64,000 nucleotides of DNA from Hyphomicrobiales bacterium (GTDB taxonomy: Bacteria; Pseudomonadota; Alphaproteobacteria; Rhizobiales; Xanthobacteraceae): the NCBI GenBank assembly GCA_017305665.1, contig JAFKKH010000030.1, positions 1-64,000 of the forward strand. Reading direction: 5' to 3'. Position 1 is the first letter of the stretch, and the number at the start of each line of letters is the position of its first letter. Below, one piece after another: positions 54,226 through 63,860 of this stretch. The position numbers and the translations under genes were made by a program. The notes below the pieces were generated by a model that was given only the letters and a program-made list of their open reading frames with translations, ran no database searches and was not told the origin of the DNA.

Positions 54226-54993
54226 GTGAATGCGCGCAAAAAAAGACCGCCGATCGCCAATGGCAATGTGCCCCCGCAAGCATCGTTGCCCCTGCATACG
54301 CAGATTCGCGAGACGATTCGCCGGCAGGTCCGCGAAGGCGAACTCATCGACGAGACAGGGCGATTGATGACGGAAGCCGAGCTCGGCCGTCATTTCGGTG
54401 TCAGCCGCATCACCATTCGCAACGCAATCGCTCCTCTCGTCAACGAAGGGATGTTCGCCCGGTCCCGCGGGCGCGGCACCTTCCTGCGATCGAATCAGCC
54501 GGAAAACTGGGTCGGACGCCTGATGGGCTTTTCCGAAACAATTCGCGATGCTGGATACAAGGCTGGCGCCAAAATCCTGCAACAGGGAATGACCAATCGG
54601 CACGATCCTGAAATTCGTGCCCAATTGCAGGAGCGTGCAGTCTGGCAACTCAAGCGCGTCCGCCTCGCGGACGAAACGCCGATCGCCATTGAGCACGCCT
54701 TCTATCCGCCGGACATCGGGCTCGAACTGGAGAAGCGCGACCTCATTTCGATCATCATGTATCGCGTGTTCGAAGACGAGCTGGGCTTTAGCATCAAGGA
54801 CGCGAAGCAGATGATCGGCGCGGAGCTCGCCGATACGAACAGTGCAAAGCTGCTCAGCGTCAAAATCGGATCGCCCCTGCTCTCCATCGAACGCGTAACA
54901 TTTAGTGAAGATGGGCGCGCGCTGGAACTGCTGCGCGCAGTCTACCTGCCGAACTATTTCCGCCTCAGCATCAGCCTGACGCGTCACTCATGA
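54226..54993 (+). CDS. GntR-family regulator with UTRA domain (HutC subfamily)
   Basis: A 255-residue regulator. The N-terminal winged helix (residues 20-85) shows PLHTQIRETIRRQVREGELI, then MTEAELGRHFGVSRITIRNA. The effector domain (95-250) is of the UTRA type with ELLRAVYLPNYFRLSISL at the end. Such repressors usually bind a sugar or sugar derivative taken up by the adjacent transporter. The GTG at 54226 lies 1 base after the ATPase stop. It is placed inside the operon it probably controls. Confidence 0.9.
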   Translation: MNARKKRPPIANGNVPPQASLPLHTQIRETIRRQVREGELIDETGRLMTEAELGRHFGVSRITIRNAIAPLVNEGMFARSRGRGTFLRSNQPENWVGRLMGFSETIRDAGYKAGAKILQQGMTNRHDPEIRAQLQERAVWQLKRVRLADETPIAIEHAFYPPDIGLELEKRDLISIIMYRVFEDELGFSIKDAKQMIGAELADTNSAKLLSVKIGSPLLSIERVTFSEDGRALELLRAVYLPNYFRLSISLTRHS

Positions 54994-55000
54994 CACTACG

Positions 55001-55012
55001 CACGTTATAAAC
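55001..55012. promoter_or_regulatory. Second candidate GntR half-palindromic site before the sulfatase
   Basis: CACGTTATAAAC shares GTTATAA with the perfect palindrome at 49940-49951 and lies in the 31-base gap before the sulfatase ATG. If functional, it would allow separate control of the enzyme genes by the GntR protein. One copy this short is weak evidence. Confidence 0.3.
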
Positions 55013-55024
55013 AAGGACACAAAC

Positions 55025-56665
55025 ATGCCTAACGGTGCAAAAGCTAACCCACCCAATGTCCTGCTGATCTTAAACGACGACATGGGATTCTCGGACATCG
55101 GTTGCTACGGCGGCGAGATTGAAACACCGAACCTGGATCGCCTTGCGGCCAATGGCCTGCGCTACTCGCAGTTCTACAACACCGCACGCTGCAGTCCGTC
55201 GCGCGCCTCGCTGCTGACCGGTCTGCACCCGCATCAGACCGGCATCGGCATCCTGACCTACAGCAACGGTCCGGAGGGCTACGCCGGCAATTTGAACAAG
55301 AGTTGCGTGACGATCGCCGAAGTTCTTAGACAGAAGAGCTATACGACATACCTGAGCGGCAAGTGGCATATCGCGAGCAGTCTGACCGAGCCCACCGACG
55401 CGTGGCCGCTACAGCGCGGATTCGATCACTTTTATGGCACGATCATCGGCGCCGGCAGCTTCTACAACCCGAATACGTTGACGCGCGGCAACGGCAACAT
55501 CGAGAACGAGGCTGAAAGCGATCCGTCATTCTTCTACACCGATGCGATCAGCGATCAGGCGGTGGCCTATATCCGCCAACACAAGAAGACCCACCCGAAT
55601 GCACCTTTCTTCCAGTACGTCGCCTACACGGCGCCGCACTGGCCGCTGCATGCCCATGACGAAGACATCGCAAAGTACAAGGGACGCTTCGATGCCGGCT
55701 GGGATCGCCTGCGCGAGCAACGCCTCGAGCGACTGGTAGACGACGGGATCATTCATCCCAACTGGCAACTGACCGATCGCGATCCAACCCAGCCGCCGTG
55801 GACCGAGGCGGAACACCGGGAATGGACGTTGCGGTGCATGGAGGTCTATGCCGCGCAGATCGACCGCATGGACCAAGGCATCGGACGCATCCTCAAGAGC
55901 CTCGAGGACACGGGCCAGATGGACAACACGCTGACCATCTTCCTGTCGGACAACGGTGCGTGCGCCGAAGACATTCCGGAAGGCGTCACCGCACGGGAAC
56001 TGGTCGATCAACTCATGATCGCGAAGGCGAAGACACGAGCGGGCAAGCCCGTCCACTTCGGCAACGATCCGTCTCTGATGCCGGGCGGCGAGGATACGTA
56101 TCAGAGCTACGGCACGGCTTGGGCGAATCTGTCGAACACGCCGTTCCGGCTCTACAAGCACTGGGTGCATGAAGGCGGCATCGCCACACCGTTCATCGTG
56201 CATTGGCCGGCGGGCATCTCCGAGCGAGGCGGCCTGCGGCACAATCCAAGCCAGCTTCCGGACGTCATGGCGACCATTCTCGATGTCACCGGCGCGCCCT
56301 ACCCCAAAGAATATGATGGTCATCCGATCCTGCCGTGCGAAGGCGAAAGCCTCGTGCCGTCGTTCGCATCGGCCTACGGCGCACGCGGTCCTCTGTTCTG
56401 GGAGCACGAAGGCAATGCCGCCGTCCGAATCGGAAAGTGGAAGCTGGTGCGAAAGTATCCCGGGCCGTGGGAACTCTACGACATGGAAACCGACCGGACC
56501 GAGATGCACAACCTTGCCGCAGAGCACCCGAACCGCGTTCGGGACATGGCCGAACACTATCGGCGCTGGGCCAATCGCTGCGGGGTGATCCCGCGCGAGA
56601 AGATTCTGGAATTGATGAAGGCCGAAGGCGGCACAGCATTCTGGGAAGAAGAGAAGCAGAAATAG
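55025..56665 (+). CDS. Cytoplasmic formylglycine-dependent sulfatase (arylsulfatase-like)
   Basis: A 546-residue type I sulfatase that removes sulfate from an ester. The formylglycine motif is C56-S-P-S-R followed by ASLLTG. The calcium ligands are D18-D19 (LNDDMGFSDIG), and a later metal motif is LSDNGA near residue 310. The active-site Lys/His region reads SGKWHI. There is no signal peptide, so the enzyme should work in the cytoplasm on an imported substrate, unlike most secreted sulfatases. An AAGGA site precedes the ATG. It is followed 43 bases later by the FGE gene that can activate it. Confidence 0.92.
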   Translation: MPNGAKANPPNVLLILNDDMGFSDIGCYGGEIETPNLDRLAANGLRYSQFYNTARCSPSRASLLTGLHPHQTGIGILTYSNGPEGYAGNLNKSCVTIAEVLRQKSYTTYLSGKWHIASSLTEPTDAWPLQRGFDHFYGTIIGAGSFYNPNTLTRGNGNIENEAESDPSFFYTDAISDQAVAYIRQHKKTHPNAPFFQYVAYTAPHWPLHAHDEDIAKYKGRFDAGWDRLREQRLERLVDDGIIHPNWQLTDRDPTQPPWTEAEHREWTLRCMEVYAAQIDRMDQGIGRILKSLEDTGQMDNTLTIFLSDNGACAEDIPEGVTARELVDQLMIAKAKTRAGKPVHFGNDPSLMPGGEDTYQSYGTAWANLSNTPFRLYKHWVHEGGIATPFIVHWPAGISERGGLRHNPSQLPDVMATILDVTGAPYPKEYDGHPILPCEGESLVPSFASAYGARGPLFWEHEGNAAVRIGKWKLVRKYPGPWELYDMETDRTEMHNLAAEHPNRVRDMAEHYRRWANRCGVIPREKILELMKAEGGTAFWEEEKQK

Positions 56666-56708
56666 CCGGCAACGTCAGCGATCTCGACTAGAAGGTGCTA
56701 CAACTCCG

Positions 56709-57668
56709 ATGGTTGAAGGCCGCCCTCAGTGCTGCGCACAAGGCCATGCCGGCAAGGGGGCGGCACCGGGCGGCGGCGCGTTGCGCGCCATCTCGCCAAG
56801 TCCTGTTCCGATCCCGCGGAAATGGAGTGCTCTGATCGGCGGCACCTTCCGGATGGGCTCGGACGACGCGCGCTTCCCCGATGATGGCGAAGGCCCGATC
56901 CGTGCGGTTACGGTCTCGACGTTCGCCATCGCCTGCTATGCCGTAAGCAACCTTCAGTTCGGCGACTTCGTTCGCGCGACGGGATATACGACCGACGCCG
57001 AACGATACGGTTGGAGTTTCGTGTTCGACGGGCTGTTGTCACAGGCCAATCGCGCCGATCCGGCCAGCCGCGTGTGGGAAACACCGTGGTGGGTGGCCGT
57101 ACCGCATGCCTACTGGGCGCAACCCGAAGGACCATCCAGCACCATTCTGGGCCGTCTTGATCATCCCGTCGTGCACATCTCTTGGAACGATGCCCAAGCC
57201 TATTGCAAATGGTCGGGCACGCGTCTTCCGACCGAGGCGGAATGGGAAATGGCCGCACGCGGCGGATTGGATCAGGCGATCTATGCCTGGGGCGATGAAC
57301 TACAACCTGCGGGCACCCATCGTTGCAACATCTGGCAGGGCGTCTTTCCCGATCACAACACAATCGACGACGGCTATTTCGGCACGGCACCTGTTCATGC
57401 TTTCGACGCAAACGGATATGGCCTGTATAATGTCGCAGGGAACGTGTGGGAGTGGTGCGAAGACTATTTCTCGTCGCAGTATCATCACGTTACGGCGCCA
57501 GTCGATCCGGTGTTTACCGCCCCGACGCCATATCGATCGTTGCGCGGCGGCTCGTTCCTCTGCCACGACTCCTATTGCAACCGCTACCGGGTCGCGGCGC
57601 GCAGTTCCAACACACCCAACAGCACTGCAAGCAACATCGGCTTCCGCGTCGTTCGCGCCAAGTTGTGA
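56709..57668 (+). CDS. Formylglycine-generating enzyme (sulfatase-modifying factor)
   Basis: A 319-residue SUMF1-type enzyme that oxidises the sulfatase active-site cysteine to formylglycine. Visible motifs are IGGTFRMGSDD near residue 43, the catalytic domain RLPTEAEWEMAARGG, GLYNVAGNVWEWCEDYF and LRGGSFLCHDSYCNRYR. The last holds the C-x4-C pair that binds copper in studied enzymes. The first 35 residues are low-complexity and may not be translated; no strong ribosome site precedes 56709. It is very probably dedicated to the adjacent sulfatase. Confidence 0.92.
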   Translation: MVEGRPQCCAQGHAGKGAAPGGGALRAISPSPVPIPRKWSALIGGTFRMGSDDARFPDDGEGPIRAVTVSTFAIACYAVSNLQFGDFVRATGYTTDAERYGWSFVFDGLLSQANRADPASRVWETPWWVAVPHAYWAQPEGPSSTILGRLDHPVVHISWNDAQAYCKWSGTRLPTEAEWEMAARGGLDQAIYAWGDELQPAGTHRCNIWQGVFPDHNTIDDGYFGTAPVHAFDANGYGLYNVAGNVWEWCEDYFSSQYHHVTAPVDPVFTAPTPYRSLRGGSFLCHDSYCNRYRVAARSSNTPNSTASNIGFRVVRAKL

Positions 57669-58024
57669 TAGCGTAATTTACGGACGTTAGTGGATCGTCC
57701 ATCGAAGGTTATGGAACTTTCACTTTGTGACTGACAGAAGATCAAAGCAAGGGCAATTTGAGGCCACCACCTCATGCTACCGATCCCAAGCAATGATCAC
57801 GAAGCAACACACGGGATGTGCGATGCGCAATCCGCGCGTTGCATGATATGCGCCAATCGCTGCGCCTCAGAGTACTGGTGATGATACGAAAGCCCGTGCC
57901 ACGTTCGAGTATCAACAAGTGAGGAAAATGGGCTGGCCATCGAATCAACTTCAGTACGGCGCTAATACTTGATTTTGGATGCGGACAGGGCGTGGCAGGA
58001 GCTCGCAAGCCTGGCGTGACGGAT
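57669..58024. other. Intergenic region without recognised gene
   Basis: The 356 bases between the FGE gene and the convergent RidA gene contain only a Ser/Arg/Pro-rich minus-strand frame (57772-58065) with no family resemblance, and it overlaps the RidA gene. I see no tRNA, clear hairpin or mobile-element end. Confidence 0.6.
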
Positions 58025-58432
58025 TCAAGTCTTCGTGGGAATGCCGACGACAGCTTCGATCTCAACTTTCATTTCAGGAAGAGCCAACCGACTGACTTCA
58101 ATCAGAGTGCTTGCCGGCCGGGCAGCACCAAAGAACTCTTGTCGCACCGGATTGATCGCGGCGCGGTCGTCAACGTTTGTGAGGAATACCGTGACCTTGA
58201 GAACATCATCAAACGTTGCGCCGACGGCATCCAGCACCAGTTTGAGATTGCTCAATACCTGGCGCGTCTGCGATGCCGCATCATCACCGCCCACCAACGA
58301 GCCAACGCTATCGTGCGCGGTCAGACCGGAAACAAACAAAATGTCACCAAACCGAACCGCATCGGTGTAGTGACTAAGCGCTGCGGCGAGTCCGGGGACC
58401 TTGAACTCCTGACGTTGACTCGATTGCGACAT
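58025..58432 (-). CDS. RidA/YjgF family protein (enamine/imine deaminase)
   Basis: A 135-residue protein of the RidA family, which hydrolyses reactive enamine/imine intermediates to ketoacids and ammonia. Segments present are YTDAVRFGDILFVSG, then DVLKVTVFLTNVDDRAAINP and ARPASTLIEVSRLALPEMKV. The Arg of ARPAST matches the catalytic arginine. It stands alone on the minus strand, 212 bases downstream of the M20 peptidase gene. It may serve the amine or peptide catabolism nearby. Confidence 0.87.
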   Translation of the reverse strand: MSQSSQRQEFKVPGLAAALSHYTDAVRFGDILFVSGLTAHDSVGSLVGGDDAASQTRQVLSNLKLVLDAVGATFDDVLKVTVFLTNVDDRAAINPVRQEFFGAARPASTLIEVSRLALPEMKVEIEAVVGIPTKT

Positions 58433-58644
58433 GGCATTGCCCTTCTCTGGTGACGGTGTCTCCGGACGGGAGCGGAACCGGCTGGATACTGCCAGCCTAA
58501 GCCTACCGGAATGCCTTGGATAGTGGCGACCATCTGCAAGCGAAGCCTACAGGTCCAATCTCGCCAACCGCGCTCACAACATTACGCGGGTTCATCTCGC
58601 CGCTTCTTTCGCCGCGCTCCTGCTGACCTGTCTCCTGGCCGGAG

Positions 58645-60051
58645 TTACGTGCGGCGCTCCCTGGCAATGCGTGGTCCGTCCTCGCCGAGATCGTAGAACA
58701 GCCCGGCCATGATCTGCAGCGCCTCGCGCGCCACCGGGGCGAGGAGATGCTCGTCCGGTGCGTGCTGCGAGCAGGACGGATAGGAGTGCGGCACCCACAC
58801 TGTCGGCATGCCGAGGATGTCGGCGAAGACGTCGTTTGGCAGCGAGCCGCCGAGGTTCGGCAGCAGCGCGGGCTTCTTGCCCGTGGTTTTGGCGATCGAG
58901 GTGAGAGCCCAACCGACCCAGGGATCGGTCGGATCGAGCCGCGTCGCCGCGAAAGTTTCCATACGCGCGGGCGCTACGGCGACGCGCTGCAAGCCATACG
59001 TATCGAGATGCGCGCGCACCGCTGGCAGGATACCGTTCGGATCGGTGCCGACAACGAAGCGCAACTGCATCGTCGCCTTGGCGGTAGGCGGGATGGCATT
59101 GACCGGCGCTTCCGGCGTGCCGGTGACGAAAGCAAGAACTTCGAGCGTGTTCCAGCCGTAGACTTTCTCGGCCGGCGTGAGGCCAGGTTCGCCCCAATTC
59201 GGATCAATGACCGGATCGTTCGTGTCTTGCGTCAATGTGATATCGGCGAGAGCTGCACGCACTGGCTCTGGCAACTGTGGCTTGAGCTTATCGACCAGGA
59301 TCTGGCCCCTGGCATCGACGAGACAGGCAATTGCATGCACCAGCAGCGTGCCGGCGTTGGCGAGCACGCCACCCCAGTTGCCTGAGTGATGGCCGCCAGC
59401 GCGCAGATCGACGCTGAGTTCGAAATTCATGGCGCCGCGGGAGCCGAGAAACACCGTTGGCCGCTCGGCCGACAGGCGGGGACCGTCCGAGCCTATCAAG
59501 ACGTCCGCTGCCAAGTCCTTCCTATGCGCCGCAGCGAAGGCGCGCAGGCCGGGCGAACCCGCCTCCTCGCCCATCTCGATCAGGACCTTGCAGTTGAATC
59601 CTAGCTTGCCGTCGCGCGCGGCCATCACCTGCGCGAGAGCCGCGAGGTTGATCGTGTGCTGACCCTTGTTATCGGCGGTGCCCCGGCCGTACCAGCGGTC
59701 GCCTTCGACGATCACCTGCCACGGATCGAGCCCTTTCCGCCACGCATCGGCATGGCCAAATACGACGTCGCCGTGGCCGTAGGTGAGCACGGTCGGCAGC
59801 GTATCGCTCTCGTGCCACTCGGCGATCAGGAAGGGCCCGCGCCCCGCCGCCGGATTGTCGAAGATGCGCGCGGTAAAGCCGAGCCCCTCTAGTTCTGGCA
59901 CGATCCCGTCCCTCAGATAGGCGTGCAGCACGTCGAGCTTGCCGCCGCCCTGACTTTCGGTGGGCATGGCGACGCGGCGCACGAGTTCGTCGCGGAAATC
60001 CCCGCTATCGAAATACCGGGTGGCGTTGGCGATGGCATCTTTACGGCTCAT
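58645..60051 (-). CDS. M20-family metallopeptidase
   Basis: A 468-residue zinc aminopeptidase or dipeptidase. The metal ligands are in YGHGDVV (His), GRGTADNKGQH (Asp), EMGEEAGSPG (catalytic and bridging Glu), SDGPRLS, and the final HSYPSCSQHAPDE (His). The dimerisation domain lies between residues about 200 and 320. It has no signal peptide. Its ATG at 60051 overlaps the stop of the ABC ATPase by 4 bases, so it is co-translated with the peptide importer and should cleave the imported peptides. Some family members instead hydrolyse N-acyl amino acids. Confidence 0.89.
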   Translation of the reverse strand: MSRKDAIANATRYFDSGDFRDELVRRVAMPTESQGGGKLDVLHAYLRDGIVPELEGLGFTARIFDNPAAGRGPFLIAEWHESDTLPTVLTYGHGDVVFGHADAWRKGLDPWQVIVEGDRWYGRGTADNKGQHTINLAALAQVMAARDGKLGFNCKVLIEMGEEAGSPGLRAFAAAHRKDLAADVLIGSDGPRLSAERPTVFLGSRGAMNFELSVDLRAGGHHSGNWGGVLANAGTLLVHAIACLVDARGQILVDKLKPQLPEPVRAALADITLTQDTNDPVIDPNWGEPGLTPAEKVYGWNTLEVLAFVTGTPEAPVNAIPPTAKATMQLRFVVGTDPNGILPAVRAHLDTYGLQRVAVAPARMETFAATRLDPTDPWVGWALTSIAKTTGKKPALLPNLGGSLPNDVFADILGMPTVWVPHSYPSCSQHAPDEHLLAPVAREALQIMAGLFYDLGEDGPRIARERRT

Positions 60052-61019
60052 GGAACGATTGCAGCCTCTTCTTCGATGAGATGACATGTTGTCCAGCCGT
60101 CCGGCAAGGTTCGGACCATGGGCACGGTGGTGCGGCAAACTTCGGCAGCGCTCGGGCAACGCGGCTCGAACGGGCAGCCCAACTCGCTTGCCGGCATGCC
60201 AGCGGCTGTGCCGATGCGCGTATCAGGGACGCCGAGATCGGGGTCGGGTGTGAGTACCGACTCGAGCAAAACGCGCGTGTATGGATGACGCGGCGACGCG
60301 AACAATCCGGCGCGTGTGCGCTCCTCGACGAAGCGGCCGAGATACATCACGGCGACGCGATCGGCAAGATGTTCGACCACCGCGAGATTGTGACTGATGA
60401 AGAAATAGGTCAGGCCGAGCTCGCGCTTCAGTTCGAGCAACAGATTGAGAATCTGCGCCTGTACCGACACATCGAGCGCCGAGGTCGGTTCGTCACAGAT
60501 CACCACCTCTGGCTTGAGAATCAGCGCGCGGGCAATGGCGACGCGCTGGCGTTGGCCACCGGAGAGTTGCCCTGGATAGGCATCGTAATGCCGTGGCGAC
60601 AAGCCGACACGATCGAGCATCGCCAACACCTGGGCGCGCCGCGTCGTGCGGTCGCCGACGCCGTGTACGATCAGAGGCAACGCGATCAACTGAGCGACTG
60701 ACTTCCGCGGATTCAGAGATGAGTAAGGGTCCTGAAAGATCGGCTGCACTCGGCGGCTGACAGCGACGCGGTCCTTGGGGCTGATCGGCATGCCGTCGAC
60801 CAGGATTTCGCCCGACGTCGGTGGTAGAAGGCCGAGCAGCATCTTCGCTAACGTGGTCTTGCCAGAACCGCTCTCGCCGACCAGTGCAAACACCTCGCCG
60901 CGCCCGACCTTGAGCGAAACGTCGGCGACCGCGGTCAACTTGGCGGCGCGGCGAAACGCGCCTTGCGACAACTCGAACGCACGCGTGACGTTGCGCAGCT
61001 CAAGTACGGTTTCGCTCAT
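60048..61019 (-). CDS. Dipeptide/oligopeptide ABC transporter ATPase (DppF/OppF class)
   Basis: A 323-residue ATPase. Walker A is GESGSGKTTLAKMLLGLL, the signature LSGGQRQRVAIARALILKP and Walker B VICDEPTSALD. The C-terminal region has the peptide-transporter motif CPFEPRCPSAAEVC. The ATG at 61019 overlaps the DppD-class gene by 4 bases. The frame is open upstream inside that gene, but the conserved part starts [11 protein letters not shown]. Confidence 0.92.
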   Translation of the reverse strand: MSETVLELRNVTRAFELSQGAFRRAAKLTAVADVSLKVGRGEVFALVGESGSGKTTLAKMLLGLLPPTSGEILVDGMPISPKDRVAVSRRVQPIFQDPYSSLNPRKSVAQLIALPLIVHGVGDRTTRRAQVLAMLDRVGLSPRHYDAYPGQLSGGQRQRVAIARALILKPEVVICDEPTSALDVSVQAQILNLLLELKRELGLTYFFISHNLAVVEHLADRVAVMYLGRFVEERTRAGLFASPRHPYTRVLLESVLTPDPDLGVPDTRIGTAAGMPASELGCPFEPRCPSAAEVCRTTVPMVRTLPDGWTTCHLIEEEAAIVP

Positions 61020-61996
61020 GCCGCCATCCCCAGCGCGCCGAGGCGGACGCAACGCACGTCATGGCCAGGTTCGGCTGTGATGAAAGCGATGTCGCCGGCG
61101 CATTCCGGCGCAGCGAAGGCGCATCGTTCGCGGAAGGCGCAGCCGCGTTGCGGTCCAATCAGGCTCGGCAACTGGCCGGGAATGGCACCGAGCGGCGCAC
61201 CCGGTGTGGTGCGGCCGGGCACCGGAATGCAGTTCAATAGCCCGCGCGTATAGGGATGCCGTGGTGTTCCAAACAACGACCGCGCAGCGCCACTTTCGAC
61301 AACCTGGCCAGCATACATCACGGCGACCTTGTCGGCGACGCGTGCGACAACGCCAAGATCGTGACTGATCAAGATCATCGCCATGCCGAACTCCCTCTTG
61401 AGATCGGCGAGAAGATGCAGGATCTGCGCCTGGATAGTGACGTCGAGAGCCGTAGTCGGTTCGTCAGCAATGATGAGATCGGGTCCGCACATCAGCGCCA
61501 TCGCGATCATCACCCGCTGGCGCAGACCGCCGGACAATTGATGCGGATATTGGCCTAGGCGCCGCGCTGCGCCGGGTATGCCGACCTTCTCAAGCAGTTG
61601 CACGGCTCGGTCGCGCGCGGAGGCGATCGGGACCGAGCGGTGACAGCGCAACGCCTCGGTGAGTTGATTGCCGATGGTATAGCTCGGATTGAGCGAGGTC
61701 ATCGGTTCCTGGAAAATCATGGCCAGGCGACTGCCACGCAAGGTACGCATGCGCGCGTTTGGAGCATTCGCAAGATCGATCCCGTCGAACACGAGACGGT
61801 TCGCGCGGCGGTTAGCGCGTTTGGGCAGCAAGTTCATCACGGCAAGCGAAGTCATCGATTTTCCGGAACCGCTCTCGCCGACGATGGCCAACGTCTCGCC
61901 GCGCTCAAGGTTAAAAGAGATACCGTTCACTGCATGCAGCGTGCCGCTGCTGACCGGTAAATCGACGACGAGGTTCTCGACTTCCAGCAACGGCAT
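61016..61996 (-). CDS. Dipeptide/oligopeptide ABC transporter ATPase (DppD/OppD class)
   Basis: A 326-residue ATPase partnering the DppF-class protein. Walker A is [19 protein letters not shown], the signature [19 protein letters not shown] (Gly for Gln at position 5) and Walker [13 protein letters not shown]. The C-terminal cysteine motif [14 protein letters not shown] is typical of DppD and may bind an FeS cluster. It follows the DppC-class gene by 5 bases. Confidence 0.92.
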   Translation of the reverse strand: MPLLEVENLVVDLPVSSGTLHAVNGISFNLERGETLAIVGESGSGKSMTSLAVMNLLPKRANRRANRLVFDGIDLANAPNARMRTLRGSRLAMIFQEPMTSLNPSYTIGNQLTEALRCHRSVPIASARDRAVQLLEKVGIPGAARRLGQYPHQLSGGLRQRVMIAMALMCGPDLIIADEPTTALDVTIQAQILHLLADLKREFGMAMILISHDLGVVARVADKVAVMYAGQVVESGAARSLFGTPRHPYTRGLLNCIPVPGRTTPGAPLGAIPGQLPSLIGPQRGCAFRERCAFAAPECAGDIAFITAEPGHDVRCVRLGALGMAA

Positions 61997-62001
61997 TTCG
62001 A

Positions 62002-62928
62002 TCAGCCTCTGTTCTCGGGCGCGGTGACGTCGCGCAGGCCGTCACCGACCAGATTGATCGCTAGCACGAGACACACGAGCGCTGCCGCCGGAACGCCGAT
62101 GACCCACGGGCTGAAGAACATGTATTGCTTACCTTCGGAGATCATCAGCCCCCACGACGGCAGCGGCGGCTGCACGCCGAGGCCAAGGAAGGAGAGCGCG
62201 GCCTCAAGCAGAATGGCATGCGCCATTTCCAGCGTCGCAACCACGATCAGCGCGCTAAGAATGTTGGGCAGGATTTCCGAGACGAGGATGCGCGGCGTCG
62301 AGCAACCGATGGCACGCGCCGCGGCGACGTAGTCGGTGCGGGCGATCTGCTGGGTGGACGAGCGCGTGACGACGGCGAAGCGGTCCCACAACAGCAGGCC
62401 GAGCACCACGATCACGCCTTCGAGCGAAGAGCCGACCAGCGCCGCCGAGGCGAGCGCCACCAATACAACTGGGAGCGCCAGACGGGTTGTGACGATGTAG
62501 CTTAGCACCGAATCGACGCGGCCACCGAAATAGCCAGCGCAGATGCCGAGGGACGTACCGATGGTGCCGGAAATCAGCACTGTGAGCGCGCCGATCAGCA
62601 ATGATATCCGCGCGCCGTACATCAAACGGGTGAGATAGTCGCGGCCGAGTTTGTCAGTGCCGAGCACATGGTCCCAAGTTCCGTTCGCCTGCCATATCGG
62701 TGGAATGAGGCGATGGGCAAGATCCTGAGCGTAAGGATCGTGCGGCGCGAGCAGCGGCGCAGCGAGCGCAACGGCGACGATGACGAGCAGCGTGACACTG
62801 CCGATGACAAGGCCACTGTGCCTCAGGCTCCGGCGTAGAAATGCGGTCCGGAGCGTTGGCCTCGCCGCTGCGGCTTCCCGCAATGCATCGGTTGCAGCAT
62901 CCGTCCCTGCTGGCGCGGTGACATTCAT
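62002..62928 (-). CDS. Dipeptide ABC transporter permease (DppC class)
   Basis: A 308-residue inner-membrane protein with an N-terminal OppC-type region (FLRRSLRHSGLVIGSVTLLV) and about six helices. HDPYAQDLAHRLIPPIW and LGTDKLGRDYLTRLMYGARI are diagnostic of DppC/OppC. The coupling loop reads YVAAARAIGCSTPRILVSEI. It overlaps the DppB-class stop by 4 bases. Confidence 0.92.
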   Translation of the reverse strand: MNVTAPAGTDAATDALREAAAARPTLRTAFLRRSLRHSGLVIGSVTLLVIVAVALAAPLLAPHDPYAQDLAHRLIPPIWQANGTWDHVLGTDKLGRDYLTRLMYGARISLLIGALTVLISGTIGTSLGICAGYFGGRVDSVLSYIVTTRLALPVVLVALASAALVGSSLEGVIVVLGLLLWDRFAVVTRSSTQQIARTDYVAAARAIGCSTPRILVSEILPNILSALIVVATLEMAHAILLEAALSFLGLGVQPPLPSWGLMISEGKQYMFFSPWVIGVPAAALVCLVLAINLVGDGLRDVTAPENRG

Positions 62929-63842
62929 GCCAGACGGATCCGCGGATCGAGAAAGGCATTGGCGACGTCGGCAAGGAAAGTCAGTGCGACGTAAATGACG
63001 GCCAAAATCAATACTACCGCCTGCACGACCGGAAAATCATTGCGCGCAATCGCTTCCCAAGCGAGGTAACCGAGGCCCTGCATGTTGAAGACCGCTTCAA
63101 TGACGATCGAGCCACCGAGCATGAAGCCGAACTGCACGGCCGCCAGTGCCACGACAGGGATGATGGCATTGCGCAGGGCGTGCTTGAGGATGACGACGCT
63201 TGGTTGCAGGCCCTTGGCGCGAGCGGTTCGGATGTAATCCGACGACAAAACCTCAAGCATGCCGTTGCGCGACAGCCGCATCACCGCAGGTACAGCGTAC
63301 CAACCGAGCGCGATGGAAGGCAGAATGTAGTTTTTCCAACTGGCGGTGCCGGAGACCGGCAGCCAGCGCAGTTGCACCGCGAAAACAATGATTAATACGA
63401 GGCCGAGACAGAAAGTGGGCACGGCCTGTCCGAGCACGCAGAAACCGAGAGCGAGGCGATCGATAATTGTGTCGCTATAGACCGCAGCCAAGACGCCGAG
63501 CGGTACGGCGACTACAAGTGAAAGCGCCAGCGAAATGGCGCCGAGCGTCAGGGTCACCGGTAAGCGCGAAACGACGAGCGAAACGACGGTGTCGCGGTAA
63601 TAGAAGGAGTTACCGAAATCGAAATGCAGGGCGTGCCATAGCCAATCGAAATACTGCGCTGTGATGGGCCGGTCGAGGCCAAACTGATGACGTATTTCGG
63701 CGACCTGGGCCACCGTCGCCTCGGGACCGGCGATGGCGGTAGCGAGATCGCCGGACAGATGCAGCAGCACAAAGGCGACGATGGAAACCGTCAAAGCGAC
63801 AGAGAATGCAACCAAAAGCCGCTGCGAGGTGAACGAGAGCAT
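62925..63842 (-). CDS. Dipeptide ABC transporter permease (DppB class)
   Basis: A 305-residue permease with six helices. Typical segments are FGLDRPITAQYFDWLWHAL, then LPVTLTLGAISLALSLVVAV and YIRTARAKGLQPSVVILKHA, the latter being the coupling loop. The ATG at 63842 follows CAGGG; the frame continues to 63890 through the intergenic hairpin and is unlikely to be translated there. The upstream binding-protein gene lies beyond the hairpin at 63861-63892. Confidence 0.92.
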   Translation of the reverse strand: MLSFTSQRLLVAFSVALTVSIVAFVLLHLSGDLATAIAGPEATVAQVAEIRHQFGLDRPITAQYFDWLWHALHFDFGNSFYYRDTVVSLVVSRLPVTLTLGAISLALSLVVAVPLGVLAAVYSDTIIDRLALGFCVLGQAVPTFCLGLVLIIVFAVQLRWLPVSGTASWKNYILPSIALGWYAVPAVMRLSRNGMLEVLSSDYIRTARAKGLQPSVVILKHALRNAIIPVVALAAVQFGFMLGGSIVIEAVFNMQGLGYLAWEAIARNDFPVVQAVVLILAVIYVALTFLADVANAFLDPRIRLA

Positions 63843-63860
63843 TGGGCTACCCTGGATGGA

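Noticed and set aside
57772-58065. 97-residue minus-strand frame between the FGE and RidA genes
   Set aside because: No recognisable domain or ribosome site, and it overlaps the RidA gene.
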